Shown in pieces: positions 1 to 5,982 of a stretch of 9,177 bases of DNA (the stretch's first letter is position 1; every line of letters starts with the position of its first letter). The position numbers and the translations under genes were made by a program. The notes below the pieces were generated by a model, which did no database searches, had not been told where the DNA came from, and was given only the letters and a program-made list of their open reading frames with translations. Origin of the DNA: Prolixibacteraceae bacterium (GTDB lineage Bacteria; Bacteroidota; Bacteroidia; Bacteroidales; Prolixibacteraceae); assembly GCA_016930735.1 (NCBI GenBank), contig JAFGGF010000118.1, positions 1 through 9,177 on the forward strand. Reading direction: 5' to 3'.

Positions 1-19
1 AGATATAAAAAAAACAGAA

Positions 20-805
20 ATGAAAAAATCAAAAGGCTTTAAAGATGTATTTAAAATCTTTCAGGATACTGAATTGTATTTTGACGAGAGGATCACCAAA
101 CAACCGGGAAGGCTGATACTGAATCAAGTAATTGTAATTTGCAGCTTTGCTTTTATTTATGGTGTTATTATGGGAAGTTATCACAGCCTTCCGCAGTCGT
201 TGGTATCAGGATTTAAAGTAATTGTACTTTTCCTTGGCGCCATTATTGTCTGTTTCCCATCGTTTTTTGTCATCCAGCAGGTGCTGGGAAGTAAAATGAA
301 TTTCAGGCAGATGATTGTTATTATTTTAAGCGGGTTCGTGCTTACTTCGGCTATTGCGTTGTCCTTTTCACCTGTTATTATATTCTTCCAGTTAACTGGT
401 GGAAATTACCATTTTATCCAATTGCTTCATGTGGCAATTTTTCTTTTTTCCGGTTTTTTTGGTATGAGGTTAATGGTAGATGCGTTAAAATTTGCCTGCG
501 ATAAAAAACAAATTTACCCGCAGATTGGGGTAACTGTTTTCCGGATATGGGTAATCATACTTGCTTTTGTCGGTATGCAACTGGCCTGGAACCTGCGTCC
601 TTTCGTATGTGATAAAAATGAGGAGTTTAAACTGTTCCGAAAATATGAAGGAAATTTTTATACTGCTGTTATTTATTCAATACAACAACTGCTTAATAAT
701 GAAGATAAAAACGAGGCAGGGAGGGTTAAACAGAATTATTATATTGAGCCGGAAGAAACGGTAAATTCAGATACCACAAGTCTTTTACATTTACTGGAGA
801 AATAG
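20..805 (+). CDS. Five-helix integral membrane protein of unknown function
   Basis: The 261-residue product is mostly hydrophobic. About five membrane segments can be seen near residues 34-51, 64-88, 98-124, 132-155 and 170-190, with a charged cytosol-like N-terminus (MKKSKGFKDVFK) and a polar tail from about 195. Just after the last helix is QLAWNLRPF (187-195), then NFY (212-214). This resembles the QLSW-x-LRPF signature of a family of bacterial multi-pass proteins sometimes labelled 'actin-binding WH2 domain-containing'. That label comes from automatic annotation and is not evidence of actin binding. No catalytic motif was recognised. The ATG at 20 is preceded by an A-rich stretch, usual for Bacteroidota starts. 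The stop is 2 bases before the next gene, so the two are very likely co-transcribed. The role is unknown; confidence is high that it is a real gene and moderate for the family. Confidence 0.85.
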   Translation: MKKSKGFKDVFKIFQDTELYFDERITKQPGRLILNQVIVICSFAFIYGVIMGSYHSLPQSLVSGFKVIVLFLGAIIVCFPSFFVIQQVLGSKMNFRQMIVIILSGFVLTSAIALSFSPVIIFFQLTGGNYHFIQLLHVAIFLFSGFFGMRLMVDALKFACDKKQIYPQIGVTVFRIWVIILAFVGMQLAWNLRPFVCDKNEEFKLFRKYEGNFYTAVIYSIQQLLNNEDKNEAGRVKQNYYIEPEETVNSDTTSLLHLLEK

Positions 806-807
806 GT

Positions 808-1008
808 ATGGAGCAGGATATAATGACATTGGAAGAGGTAGCCAGGTACCTGAAACTGAAACCCCAAACCATTTACAACTGGGCTCAGTCGGGAAAAATT
901 CCGGCTGCAAAACTCGGAAAAGAATGGAGGTTCCGCAAAACAGTAATCGACCGGTGGTTTAACCAGCACATGGATGATAAATTCTCTGAATATTTTAAGG
1001 AAGATTAA
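808..1008 (+). CDS. Small excisionase-type (MerR-like winged HTH) DNA-binding protein
   Basis: This 66-residue protein is nearly all one HTH_17/excisionase-type domain. It begins with TLEEVARYL (7-15), the usual first helix. The recognition helix is KPQTIYNWAQSGKIPAAK (18-35), and the wing is LGKEWRFRK (36-44), closing with VIDRWF (46-51). This layout is shared by phage and transposon excisionases and by many small chromosomal DNA-binding proteins of the MerR superfamily. The acidic tail (MDDKFSEYFKED) has no recognised role. Start choice: ATG at 808 lies 2 bases after the upstream stop; Met6 at 823 is an alternative that would still keep the whole domain. No integrase, transposase or att-like repeat is visible, so the 'excisionase' label should be read as a fold name only. 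Coupling to the membrane-protein gene suggests a shared transcript, but no target can be named. Confidence 0.88.
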   Translation: MEQDIMTLEEVARYLKLKPQTIYNWAQSGKIPAAKLGKEWRFRKTVIDRWFNQHMDDKFSEYFKED

Positions 1009-1106
1009 AATATTAAAGGTTTTTGTTTTGACTTTTCATTTCCGGGTTTACATACTGAATTTAAAATAATCTTTCCCTATTTTTACAATCAAAACTAAAT
1101 ACAGGT

Positions 1107-1673
1107 ATGGATAATAAACAGGAATTAATAAAAATTTTTGCACAGACCTGTAATATAGAAATTGCTAAAAAAGCAGCTGCCCTTTTTAAACTGTATTCAT
1201 ATAAAAAAGGCGAACATATTTTTGAAGAAAATAAGGTTAACCGCCACTTCAGTTTTGTTTGTAAAGGTGTTTTAAGGTCATACGACACCAATGCTGATGG
1301 AGATGAAAACAACATCTTTTTTATTACAGAAAACAATTTTTTCAGTGGTAATTTTATTCCGGAAACAAAAATTACAGTTAACATCCAGTGCCTTACAAAA
1401 GTAACTTGTTTACTTGCAGATTTTAAGGAATTTCACCGCCTTGCCTTTGAGAATGAATGCCTTTACATGTGGTATGCACGGTATATTGACCGAATGCATG
1501 TAAAAATTAAAGAGCGAATTACCAGCACGTATTTTACAAATGCAACAGAAAGGTATTATGCATTCTTAGAAAGATATCCGGGGCTTTTAAACCGGATCCC
1601 TCATTACCATATTGCCAGCCATATTGGCGTTACCCCAACACAGTTAAGCCGGATAAGGAAAGCTGTTAAATAA
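1107..1673 (+). CDS. Crp/Fnr-family transcriptional regulator
   Basis: The 188-residue product has an N-terminal cyclic-nucleotide-binding-type beta roll (about residues 20-125), with KKGEHIFEE (33-41) and FVCKGVLRSY (50-59) in the positions expected of the family. A long helix follows (about 125-160). The C-terminal HTH carries IPHYHIASHIGVTPTQLSR (164-182), very like the short HTH of Bacteroidota Crp/Fnr regulators. The family controls transcription as cytoplasmic dimers. The cAMP phosphate-binding signature (G-E then R-S) is not seen around residues 75-100, and no N-terminal Fe-S cysteine cluster of the Fnr type is apparent, so the effector is unknown. The ATG at 1107 follows an A-rich leader without a Shine-Dalgarno sequence. 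The SRPBCC gene lies about 100 bp downstream on the same strand and is a plausible target or co-transcribed partner, which is inference only. Confidence 0.9.
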   Translation: MDNKQELIKIFAQTCNIEIAKKAAALFKLYSYKKGEHIFEENKVNRHFSFVCKGVLRSYDTNADGDENNIFFITENNFFSGNFIPETKITVNIQCLTKVTCLLADFKEFHRLAFENECLYMWYARYIDRMHVKIKERITSTYFTNATERYYAFLERYPGLLNRIPHYHIASHIGVTPTQLSRIRKAVK

Positions 1674-1776
1674 TAGGTTATTTTTTTTAAAATCCCGTTT
1701 TTATCAACCTATGTAAATGCATAAGGACTGTGCACTTTGTTTCTTTGCCCCTGAATATCAATTTAAATTTCAAAAA

Positions 1777-2235
1777 ATGGAAAACAAATTTAAAACATTT
1801 GAATATGAAGAAGTTCTTCACGCAAATGCACCTAAAAATGAAGTATTTGATTTGTTGTGCCCTCGCAGGGAATACGACTGGATTCCACATTGGGAATGTG
1901 AAATCCTGCATTCGAAAAGCGGATTCAACGAAAAAGGATGTGTATTTGTAACGGAAAATCTTTGGGAAAATACACCTGCTGTCTGGTATACATCTGATTT
2001 TGATAAAGAAAATGGATTTATACGATTTGTTATTTTTACATCCGGCTTATTTATTCTTGATTACACAATCCGGGTTAATAATACCGGGACATCATCTTCA
2101 ACTCTGGAATTCAAACAGGTTTTCCGGTCGGTTTCAAAGGAGGGTAATATTGTTGTTGGCAATTTAACAGGAGAATTGTTGTCAAAACGGATAAAACCGC
2201 TTGAAAAAATGTTAAATGATTATCTGGCAAAGTAA
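1777..2235 (+). CDS. SRPBCC (START/Bet v1-like) family protein
   Basis: From the ATG at 1777 the product is 152 residues, the usual size for a single SRPBCC domain. The features seen are an opening strand YEEVLHANAPKNEVFDLLCP (10-29), the family-like CPRREYDWIPHWECEILHS (28-46), a beta-rich middle (GCVFVTE, AVWYTSDFD, FIRFVIF), and a long C-terminal helix (130-150) that would lie across the hydrophobic cavity. There is no signal peptide, so it is probably cytosolic. These folds bind lipophilic ligands or act on small molecules, but no specific ligand can be read here. The frame stays open upstream to an ATG at 1717, which would add 20 residues (MHKDCALCFF...). That extension is not family-like, and the A-rich stretch just before 1777 favours the shorter form. 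It lies downstream of, and codirectional with, the Crp/Fnr gene. Confidence 0.8.
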   Translation: MENKFKTFEYEEVLHANAPKNEVFDLLCPRREYDWIPHWECEILHSKSGFNEKGCVFVTENLWENTPAVWYTSDFDKENGFIRFVIFTSGLFILDYTIRVNNTGTSSSTLEFKQVFRSVSKEGNIVVGNLTGELLSKRIKPLEKMLNDYLAK

Positions 2236-2308
2236 ATTAATCTGTAAAACAGTAAACTGATTTATGTCTATAATAATTTAATTTTCGATTTACTGGGTAA
2301 TTGGAACA

Positions 2309-2371
2309 ATGGAATATTGGTGAGAATAACAGGAATGTTAACCTCCAATATTCCATCATTTTTCTATTTTA
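2309..2371 (+). terminator. Stem-loop with T-run after the SRPBCC gene
   Basis: ATGGAATATTGG (2309-2320) is perfectly complementary to CCAATATTCCAT (2345-2356), giving a 12-bp stem. Inside the loop TAAC (2327-2330) can pair with GTTA (2337-2340). The right arm is followed on the plus strand by TTTTT (2359-2363) and then CTATTTT, as expected for an intrinsic terminator of the gene ending at 2235. It lies between two convergent genes and just overlaps the end of the GH3 gene. No matching T-run is seen on the minus-strand side, so two-way termination is doubtful. The stem is AT-rich, hence moderate confidence. Confidence 0.6.
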
Positions 2372-4538
2372 CTATCAGTTCTCCTTTTAGTTTTGGTTCA
2401 GCCGACGATGGGCCAACAAAAAAGTTTATTTTCCCTTTTTCCAGGACAAAAGCATGTTTATCCACATCCCAGTATTTCAGGTCTTCTGCTTCAACCGGGA
2501 TGATTACTTCTTTGGTTTCTCCTTTTGGAACAAATACCCGTTTAAATCCTTTCAGTGCGATATCCGGGCGTTCCACTTTAGAATCAGGGAATGAAGCATA
2601 GAGTTGTATAACTTCATCGCTATCGAAATTACCTGTATTTTTCAGGGATAAGACAACATCAACTTTTTCACCGTCTTTAATCTCCTTTTGGCTGGTTTTT
2701 AATCCTGAATAATCAAATGTTGTGTAAGTCAGCCCGTAGCCGAATGGGAAAACCGGTTCGTTTTTATTAAATAAATAAGTTTTTCCGTTCCGGATATTAT
2801 AATCCAGCATTTCGCCAAGGTGGTCGATTGATTTTGACCAGGTTTGAACCAGTCTACCGGCGGGGCTTGCTTTTCCAAAAATGATATCAGCCAGGGCATT
2901 GCCCAGTTCCTGACTCGATTGAGAAATGTGCAAAATTGCAGGAACATTTTCTTTCGACCAGTTAATAGCATACGGAAAACTTGAAATAACAACCATCACC
3001 GTATTTGGATTAACTTGCTTAACTACTTTAACCAGGTCTTCCTGTTCAAGGGAAATTGCCTGCCTGTCTATGCCTTCCATTCCATCGCTGGCTATAAAAC
3101 TTTTAGCCCAGCCGACACTATGGCATAAGGGGTCATTCCCTACGCAAACAATTGCCACATCGGCTTTTTTTGCAATTGTAATTGCAGAATCAGCTCTGTT
3201 TGTGCCGGCAAACATTATTTCCACATTTTCACCAACTGCATTCTTAATTCCTTCGAGCGCGGTAACGTTGTAGGGCGGAGTACCGCCATACCAGTCTGAA
3301 ATAACTCTATCGGCACTTGGTCCTATCACTGCAATTGACTTTACTTTATCTTTATTTAGTGGAAGCAATTGATTTTCCTGCCCTGGCAAACGGGCATTTT
3401 TTAACAGTACTACTGACTCTACAGTTGCTTTCCGGACCAGTTCATGTGACTCCTTTTTTGTCCAGATATCTATGGTGTCAGCAATTCCGATTTTTGTATA
3501 TGGATTTTTTTCTGAATTATCCAGCTTTCCTAATTTTAACAATACCCTTAAATTTCCTCTTATTGCACCGTCAATCTGATCTTCAGAAATCCATCCTTTT
3601 TCCATGGCATTTTTTAAAGGTTCGTTGTATCTGTCGAGAAACATGGTAATTCCGGCTTTTATACATTCAGCAGCGGCAACATCAAGGTCTGGAAAATAAT
3701 GGTGGTCAGTAAGCAACAGTCCAAAAGCCCCTCCATCTGTACAAATAATACCGTTCTGCCCCCATTCATTTACGGTTACATTTTTCAGTACCGGGTGGAC
3801 CGTACAAGGAATTCCGTTGTATTTATTGTAAGCAGCCATGTAAGCGCGTGATCCGCCTTTGGTAATTCCTTTGTAAAAAGCATACCCGTAATATTCACGG
3901 AAAAGCCTTTCATCGAAGTCGGATGAATTTTTTGTGCGTTCATTTTCATTGCTGTTTGCGAGGAAATGTTTCATCAACGATGCTGTTTTCCAGTATTTCG
4001 GGTCATCACCCTGCAATCCTTTTACATAAGCTGCGGTTAGTTCTCCTGCCAGGAAAGGGTCTTCACCGTAACATTCTTCAGTACGCCCCCAGCGGATGTC
4101 TCGGCCAATGTCGGCATTGGGTGCAAAAACTATCAATCCGGCCCTGCCGTATTTGGGGCTCTGCGCCAGGTAACGTGCTTCATCAGCCTCAAGTGATGCA
4201 ACCTTTTTGAGTAATTCCGGATCCCAGGTTTGTGCTAAACCGATGGATTGGGGAAAACTTGTAGTTGCTGAAGCTCCTGGACCCTTTACTGCCCAGTTTG
4301 CCGGTCCGCTGAATGCCAGTCCATGCAAACCTTCCACTGTATGTGTTCCGGTAATCCCCAATCTTGGTATTGAAATTCTTGTTGAAAGACAACGTACTTT
4401 TTCGTCAAGCGTCATCAGTGAAATCAGGTTGTCCAACCGTTCTTCATCGCCCAGGTTTGGATTTTGAAAAGGATATTGCTGAGGGAAAAGGTTAACACAT
4501 ATGAGTAAAAATAGGAAAACGGATATTACTTTTTTCAT
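2364..4538 (-). CDS. Glycoside hydrolase family 3 beta-glycosidase (beta-glucosidase or beta-xylosidase), secreted
   Basis: The 724-residue product starts with a signal peptide (MKKVISVFLFLLICVNLF). Cys14 has Ile before it and does not make a lipobox, so a soluble periplasmic enzyme is likely. GH3 landmarks appear in order: IGRDIRWGRTEECYGEDP (144-161); KHF (190-192) with NSNENER (195-201), the substrate-binding region; ICTDGGAFG (265-273), with Asp268 at the nucleophile position; the second alpha/beta domain opening with VVLLKN (376-381) and LPL (392-394); MEGIDR (487-492), with Glu488 matching the proposed acid/base Glu of GEGxDR in some GH3s; and FPFGYGLTYTTF (597-608). A fibronectin-III-like C-terminal domain spans about 622-712. 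All expected domains are present. The nucleophile is followed by GG and not the Trp common in beta-glucosidases, so glucosidase versus xylosidase is open. With the GH9 gene nearby, trimming of cello-oligosaccharides is the simplest guess. Confidence 0.95.
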   Translation of the reverse strand: MKKVISVFLFLLICVNLFPQQYPFQNPNLGDEERLDNLISLMTLDEKVRCLSTRISIPRLGITGTHTVEGLHGLAFSGPANWAVKGPGASATTSFPQSIGLAQTWDPELLKKVASLEADEARYLAQSPKYGRAGLIVFAPNADIGRDIRWGRTEECYGEDPFLAGELTAAYVKGLQGDDPKYWKTASLMKHFLANSNENERTKNSSDFDERLFREYYGYAFYKGITKGGSRAYMAAYNKYNGIPCTVHPVLKNVTVNEWGQNGIICTDGGAFGLLLTDHHYFPDLDVAAAECIKAGITMFLDRYNEPLKNAMEKGWISEDQIDGAIRGNLRVLLKLGKLDNSEKNPYTKIGIADTIDIWTKKESHELVRKATVESVVLLKNARLPGQENQLLPLNKDKVKSIAVIGPSADRVISDWYGGTPPYNVTALEGIKNAVGENVEIMFAGTNRADSAITIAKKADVAIVCVGNDPLCHSVGWAKSFIASDGMEGIDRQAISLEQEDLVKVVKQVNPNTVMVVISSFPYAINWSKENVPAILHISQSSQELGNALADIIFGKASPAGRLVQTWSKSIDHLGEMLDYNIRNGKTYLFNKNEPVFPFGYGLTYTTFDYSGLKTSQKEIKDGEKVDVVLSLKNTGNFDSDEVIQLYASFPDSKVERPDIALKGFKRVFVPKGETKEVIIPVEAEDLKYWDVDKHAFVLEKGKINFFVGPSSAEPKLKGELIVK

Positions 4539-4637
4539 TGGTTTAGATATTAGATTCAGGTTCTGAAATTAAGAATAAACAGCGATTCAAACAAGGATTT
4601 TGATTTTAAAACTTGCTTACATTAATCAGATAATTCT

Positions 4638-4683
4638 GACAATAAAATTATTGTTGCTGAAACCAGACAATAGTGTTATTGTC
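4638..4683. promoter_or_regulatory. Pair of related palindromes upstream of the GH3 gene
   Basis: Two 18-bp units start 28 bp apart: GACAATA-AAAT-TATTGTT (4638-4655) and GACAATA-GTGT-TATTGTC (4666-4683). The second is a perfect 7-bp inverted repeat with a 4-base spacer; the first has one end mismatch. They lie 100-146 bp upstream of the GH3 start and directly after the stop of the BtrH-like gene. The repeated half-site and near-integral helical spacing would suit a dimeric regulator bound twice on one face. No T-run follows on the minus strand, which argues against a standard terminator. The half-site also occurs at 244-250 and 5570-5576 inside genes, so chance is possible. Confidence 0.35.
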
Positions 4684-4694
4684 AATTATACGAA

Positions 4695-5651
4695 TTACAT
4701 CAATTCTTCTTCAATTAATTCAATCGATCGTTTTTCCAGTCCAAGTATTTTTTCAAGGATAATTGTTTGCTTATTTAAAATATCCGGTTGATGATTAACA
4801 GATTCATTATTAATTTCTTTAATGACAGAATCCATTAATTCAACTTCATTTTTATAGTTTGAAATTAATTCAACCGGCGATTTTAAATAATTATTCAGAG
4901 ATTCAAGGTAACCTGCTGCTGCCCTTCGGGAATCATAAAGGCAATTAAAAATAATCCGGTTAATAAATGATTCCTTAAATTTCTCATTGGCAGCAATCGC
5001 TTTTTTAAGTTGGTCAATCCAGAATCCGAAAGCTTTAAAACCACTGTAATACTCTTCAAATTTTTCTGTGGTTGCATGTTTCACTGCTATTTCCAACGAT
5101 TTCCTGAAAGTATGATTGTCATTCATCAATGCTTTCTTTTCTGTTATAAAAAATGTAAGCCAGGGGGCGCGTTCTGCCAATGAATATTCTTCCGATTCAT
5201 CAAAGTAAGTCCGGCATAAAATTCCTGGTTTGTTTTTCAGATAACCGGTTACTATTCCCCATTCAGTACAACCCTTCAGATTTATTGCGACCAATGGAAT
5301 GCCTCTGTCTATAAATTCTTTAATTCTGCCAAACAGCATTTTTATATCTTTAAAACTTCCATCGTTAATTTTAAATAGTTCTGCTTGATGCCCCACGGCT
5401 CTGAACAGGTCGCCTGAAACATCATAGCCGGTGGTTGAATCGGCTGAACTGGGGCACCATACTGAATTAAAATGCAAACGGAAGGCTGCACCGGAAATTC
5501 CCATCAGAAAATTGTAACTGTAGTTTTCACCAAGTGCATTTAATGCCAACTGGGTTGAACGTACAAAACTATTGTCGGTTCCTTTTCCCCATTCCAGGCA
5601 GGGAATGTTTTCAATAAATACTGAATTATTTGTTTCTTTCAGGTTAACCAT
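4695..5651 (-). CDS. BtrH/C39-peptidase-like protein of unknown function
   Basis: The 318-residue product has no signal peptide or membrane segment, so it is probably cytosolic. The N-terminal half resembles the BtrH (butirosin biosynthesis) N-terminal / C39-like group: WGKGTDNSFVRSTQLALNAL (21-40), YNFLMGISGAAFRLHF (46-61), WCPSSAD (65-71), then GIPLVAIN (117-124), CTEWGIVTGY (128-137) and RTYFD (147-151), a papain-like-fold pattern. The C-terminal half (about 175-318) is helical, with YYSGFKAFGFWIDQL (201-215) and DSRRAAAGYLESL (240-252), also typical of these two-part proteins. BtrH itself moves an acyl group from a carrier protein to an aminoglycoside; no such pathway is visible here. In relatives as I remember them a Cys often follows WGKG within a few residues, while here the residues are TDNS, so catalytic ability is uncertain. 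It sits between two glycosidase genes, 156 bp before GH3. Confidence 0.75.
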   Translation of the reverse strand: MVNLKETNNSVFIENIPCLEWGKGTDNSFVRSTQLALNALGENYSYNFLMGISGAAFRLHFNSVWCPSSADSTTGYDVSGDLFRAVGHQAELFKINDGSFKDIKMLFGRIKEFIDRGIPLVAINLKGCTEWGIVTGYLKNKPGILCRTYFDESEEYSLAERAPWLTFFITEKKALMNDNHTFRKSLEIAVKHATTEKFEEYYSGFKAFGFWIDQLKKAIAANEKFKESFINRIIFNCLYDSRRAAAGYLESLNNYLKSPVELISNYKNEVELMDSVIKEINNESVNHQPDILNKQTIILEKILGLEKRSIELIEEELM

Positions 5652-5982
5652 TTCGATCCCAATTATTCATTTTAGATGAAATTACATTAACAGAAGTTAC
5701 AAGTTAAGGTGAATTTTATTCATTGTCAACATCCTAAATGATTAATAAGAGATGTATCCACTATTTTATCAGAAAGAAATATTCAGGAATTATTTTAAAC
5801 AAATATAGTACAAGAATGATAATTTATTGACTCACCCTGACAATCAACTCTACCAAAATGAACTTATGTGCTTCCCTCCCTTTGAGAAGAGAGGGATTGA
5901 GGCAGAGTTCTTTATTAACTCTGGTAGAAAACGTAAATTTAATTAAATGATTTCTTCTGAATTTTGCATTTATTCATCCTTA
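5652..5982. other. 331-bp intergenic region between the GH9 and BtrH-like genes
   Basis: No credible gene was found here. The part near 5652-5835 is AT-rich and should hold the promoter of the BtrH-like gene, but no TTTG / TAnnTTTG pair stands out. The part near 5838-5930 holds the inverted-repeat element listed separately. The stretch from 5931 to 5982 is AT-rich 3' flank of the GH9 gene with no clear terminator. Confidence 0.7.
5849..5928. repeat. Compact intergenic inverted-repeat element with two internal hairpins
   Basis: The ends are TCTACCA (5849-5855) and its exact complement TGGTAGA (5922-5928). Inside, CCCTC-c-CTT (5874-5882), loop TGAG, AAG-a-GAGGG (5887-5895) makes an 8-bp hairpin with one mismatch. 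CAGAGTT (5903-5909) pairs with AACTCTG (5917-5923) in a second, 7-bp hairpin that overlaps the right end. The GC-rich core TCCCTC...GAGGGATTGAGG stands out from the AT-rich surroundings and recalls short interspersed repeats of Bacteroidota intergenic regions. Only one copy is present in this window, so repeat status is inferred. It could also act in ending transcription of the GH9 gene or in protecting mRNA ends, but no T-run follows. Confidence 0.4.

Noticed and set aside
739..969. Minus-strand open frame across the membrane-protein/HTH junction.
   Set aside because: It is antisense to two well-supported genes and has no recognisable domain.
1673..1712. ATAGGTT / AACCTAT inverted repeat after the Crp/Fnr gene, with a T-run inside the loop.
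   Set aside because: A 7-bp stem with a 26-base loop is weak, and the T-run lies in the loop, not after the stem.
1736..1771. TTTG boxes and TAAATTTC just before the SRPBCC gene.
   Set aside because: Spacings are 16 or 24 bases and the transcript would begin at or inside the start codon; not convincing.
1717..1776. Upstream in-frame ATG extending the SRPBCC protein by 20 residues.
   Set aside because: The added residues are not domain-like, and the A-rich context favours the ATG at 1777.
2317..2601. Plus-strand open frame opposite the end of the GH3 gene.
   Set aside because: It is antisense to a clear GH3 coding region and its low-complexity Ser/Phe-rich translation matches no family.
4564..4591. 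Minus-strand TTTG, 16 bases, TAATTTCA as a possible GH3 promoter.
   Set aside because: The spacing is shorter than the usual 19-21 and the -7 box is imperfect; not strong enough to list.
5701..5729. On the minus strand TTGACA, 17 bases, then TAACTT, upstream of the BtrH-like gene.
   Set aside because: It resembles an E. coli sigma-70 promoter, but Bacteroidota primary sigma factors use TTTG / TAnnTTTG, and the -10 match is only partial.
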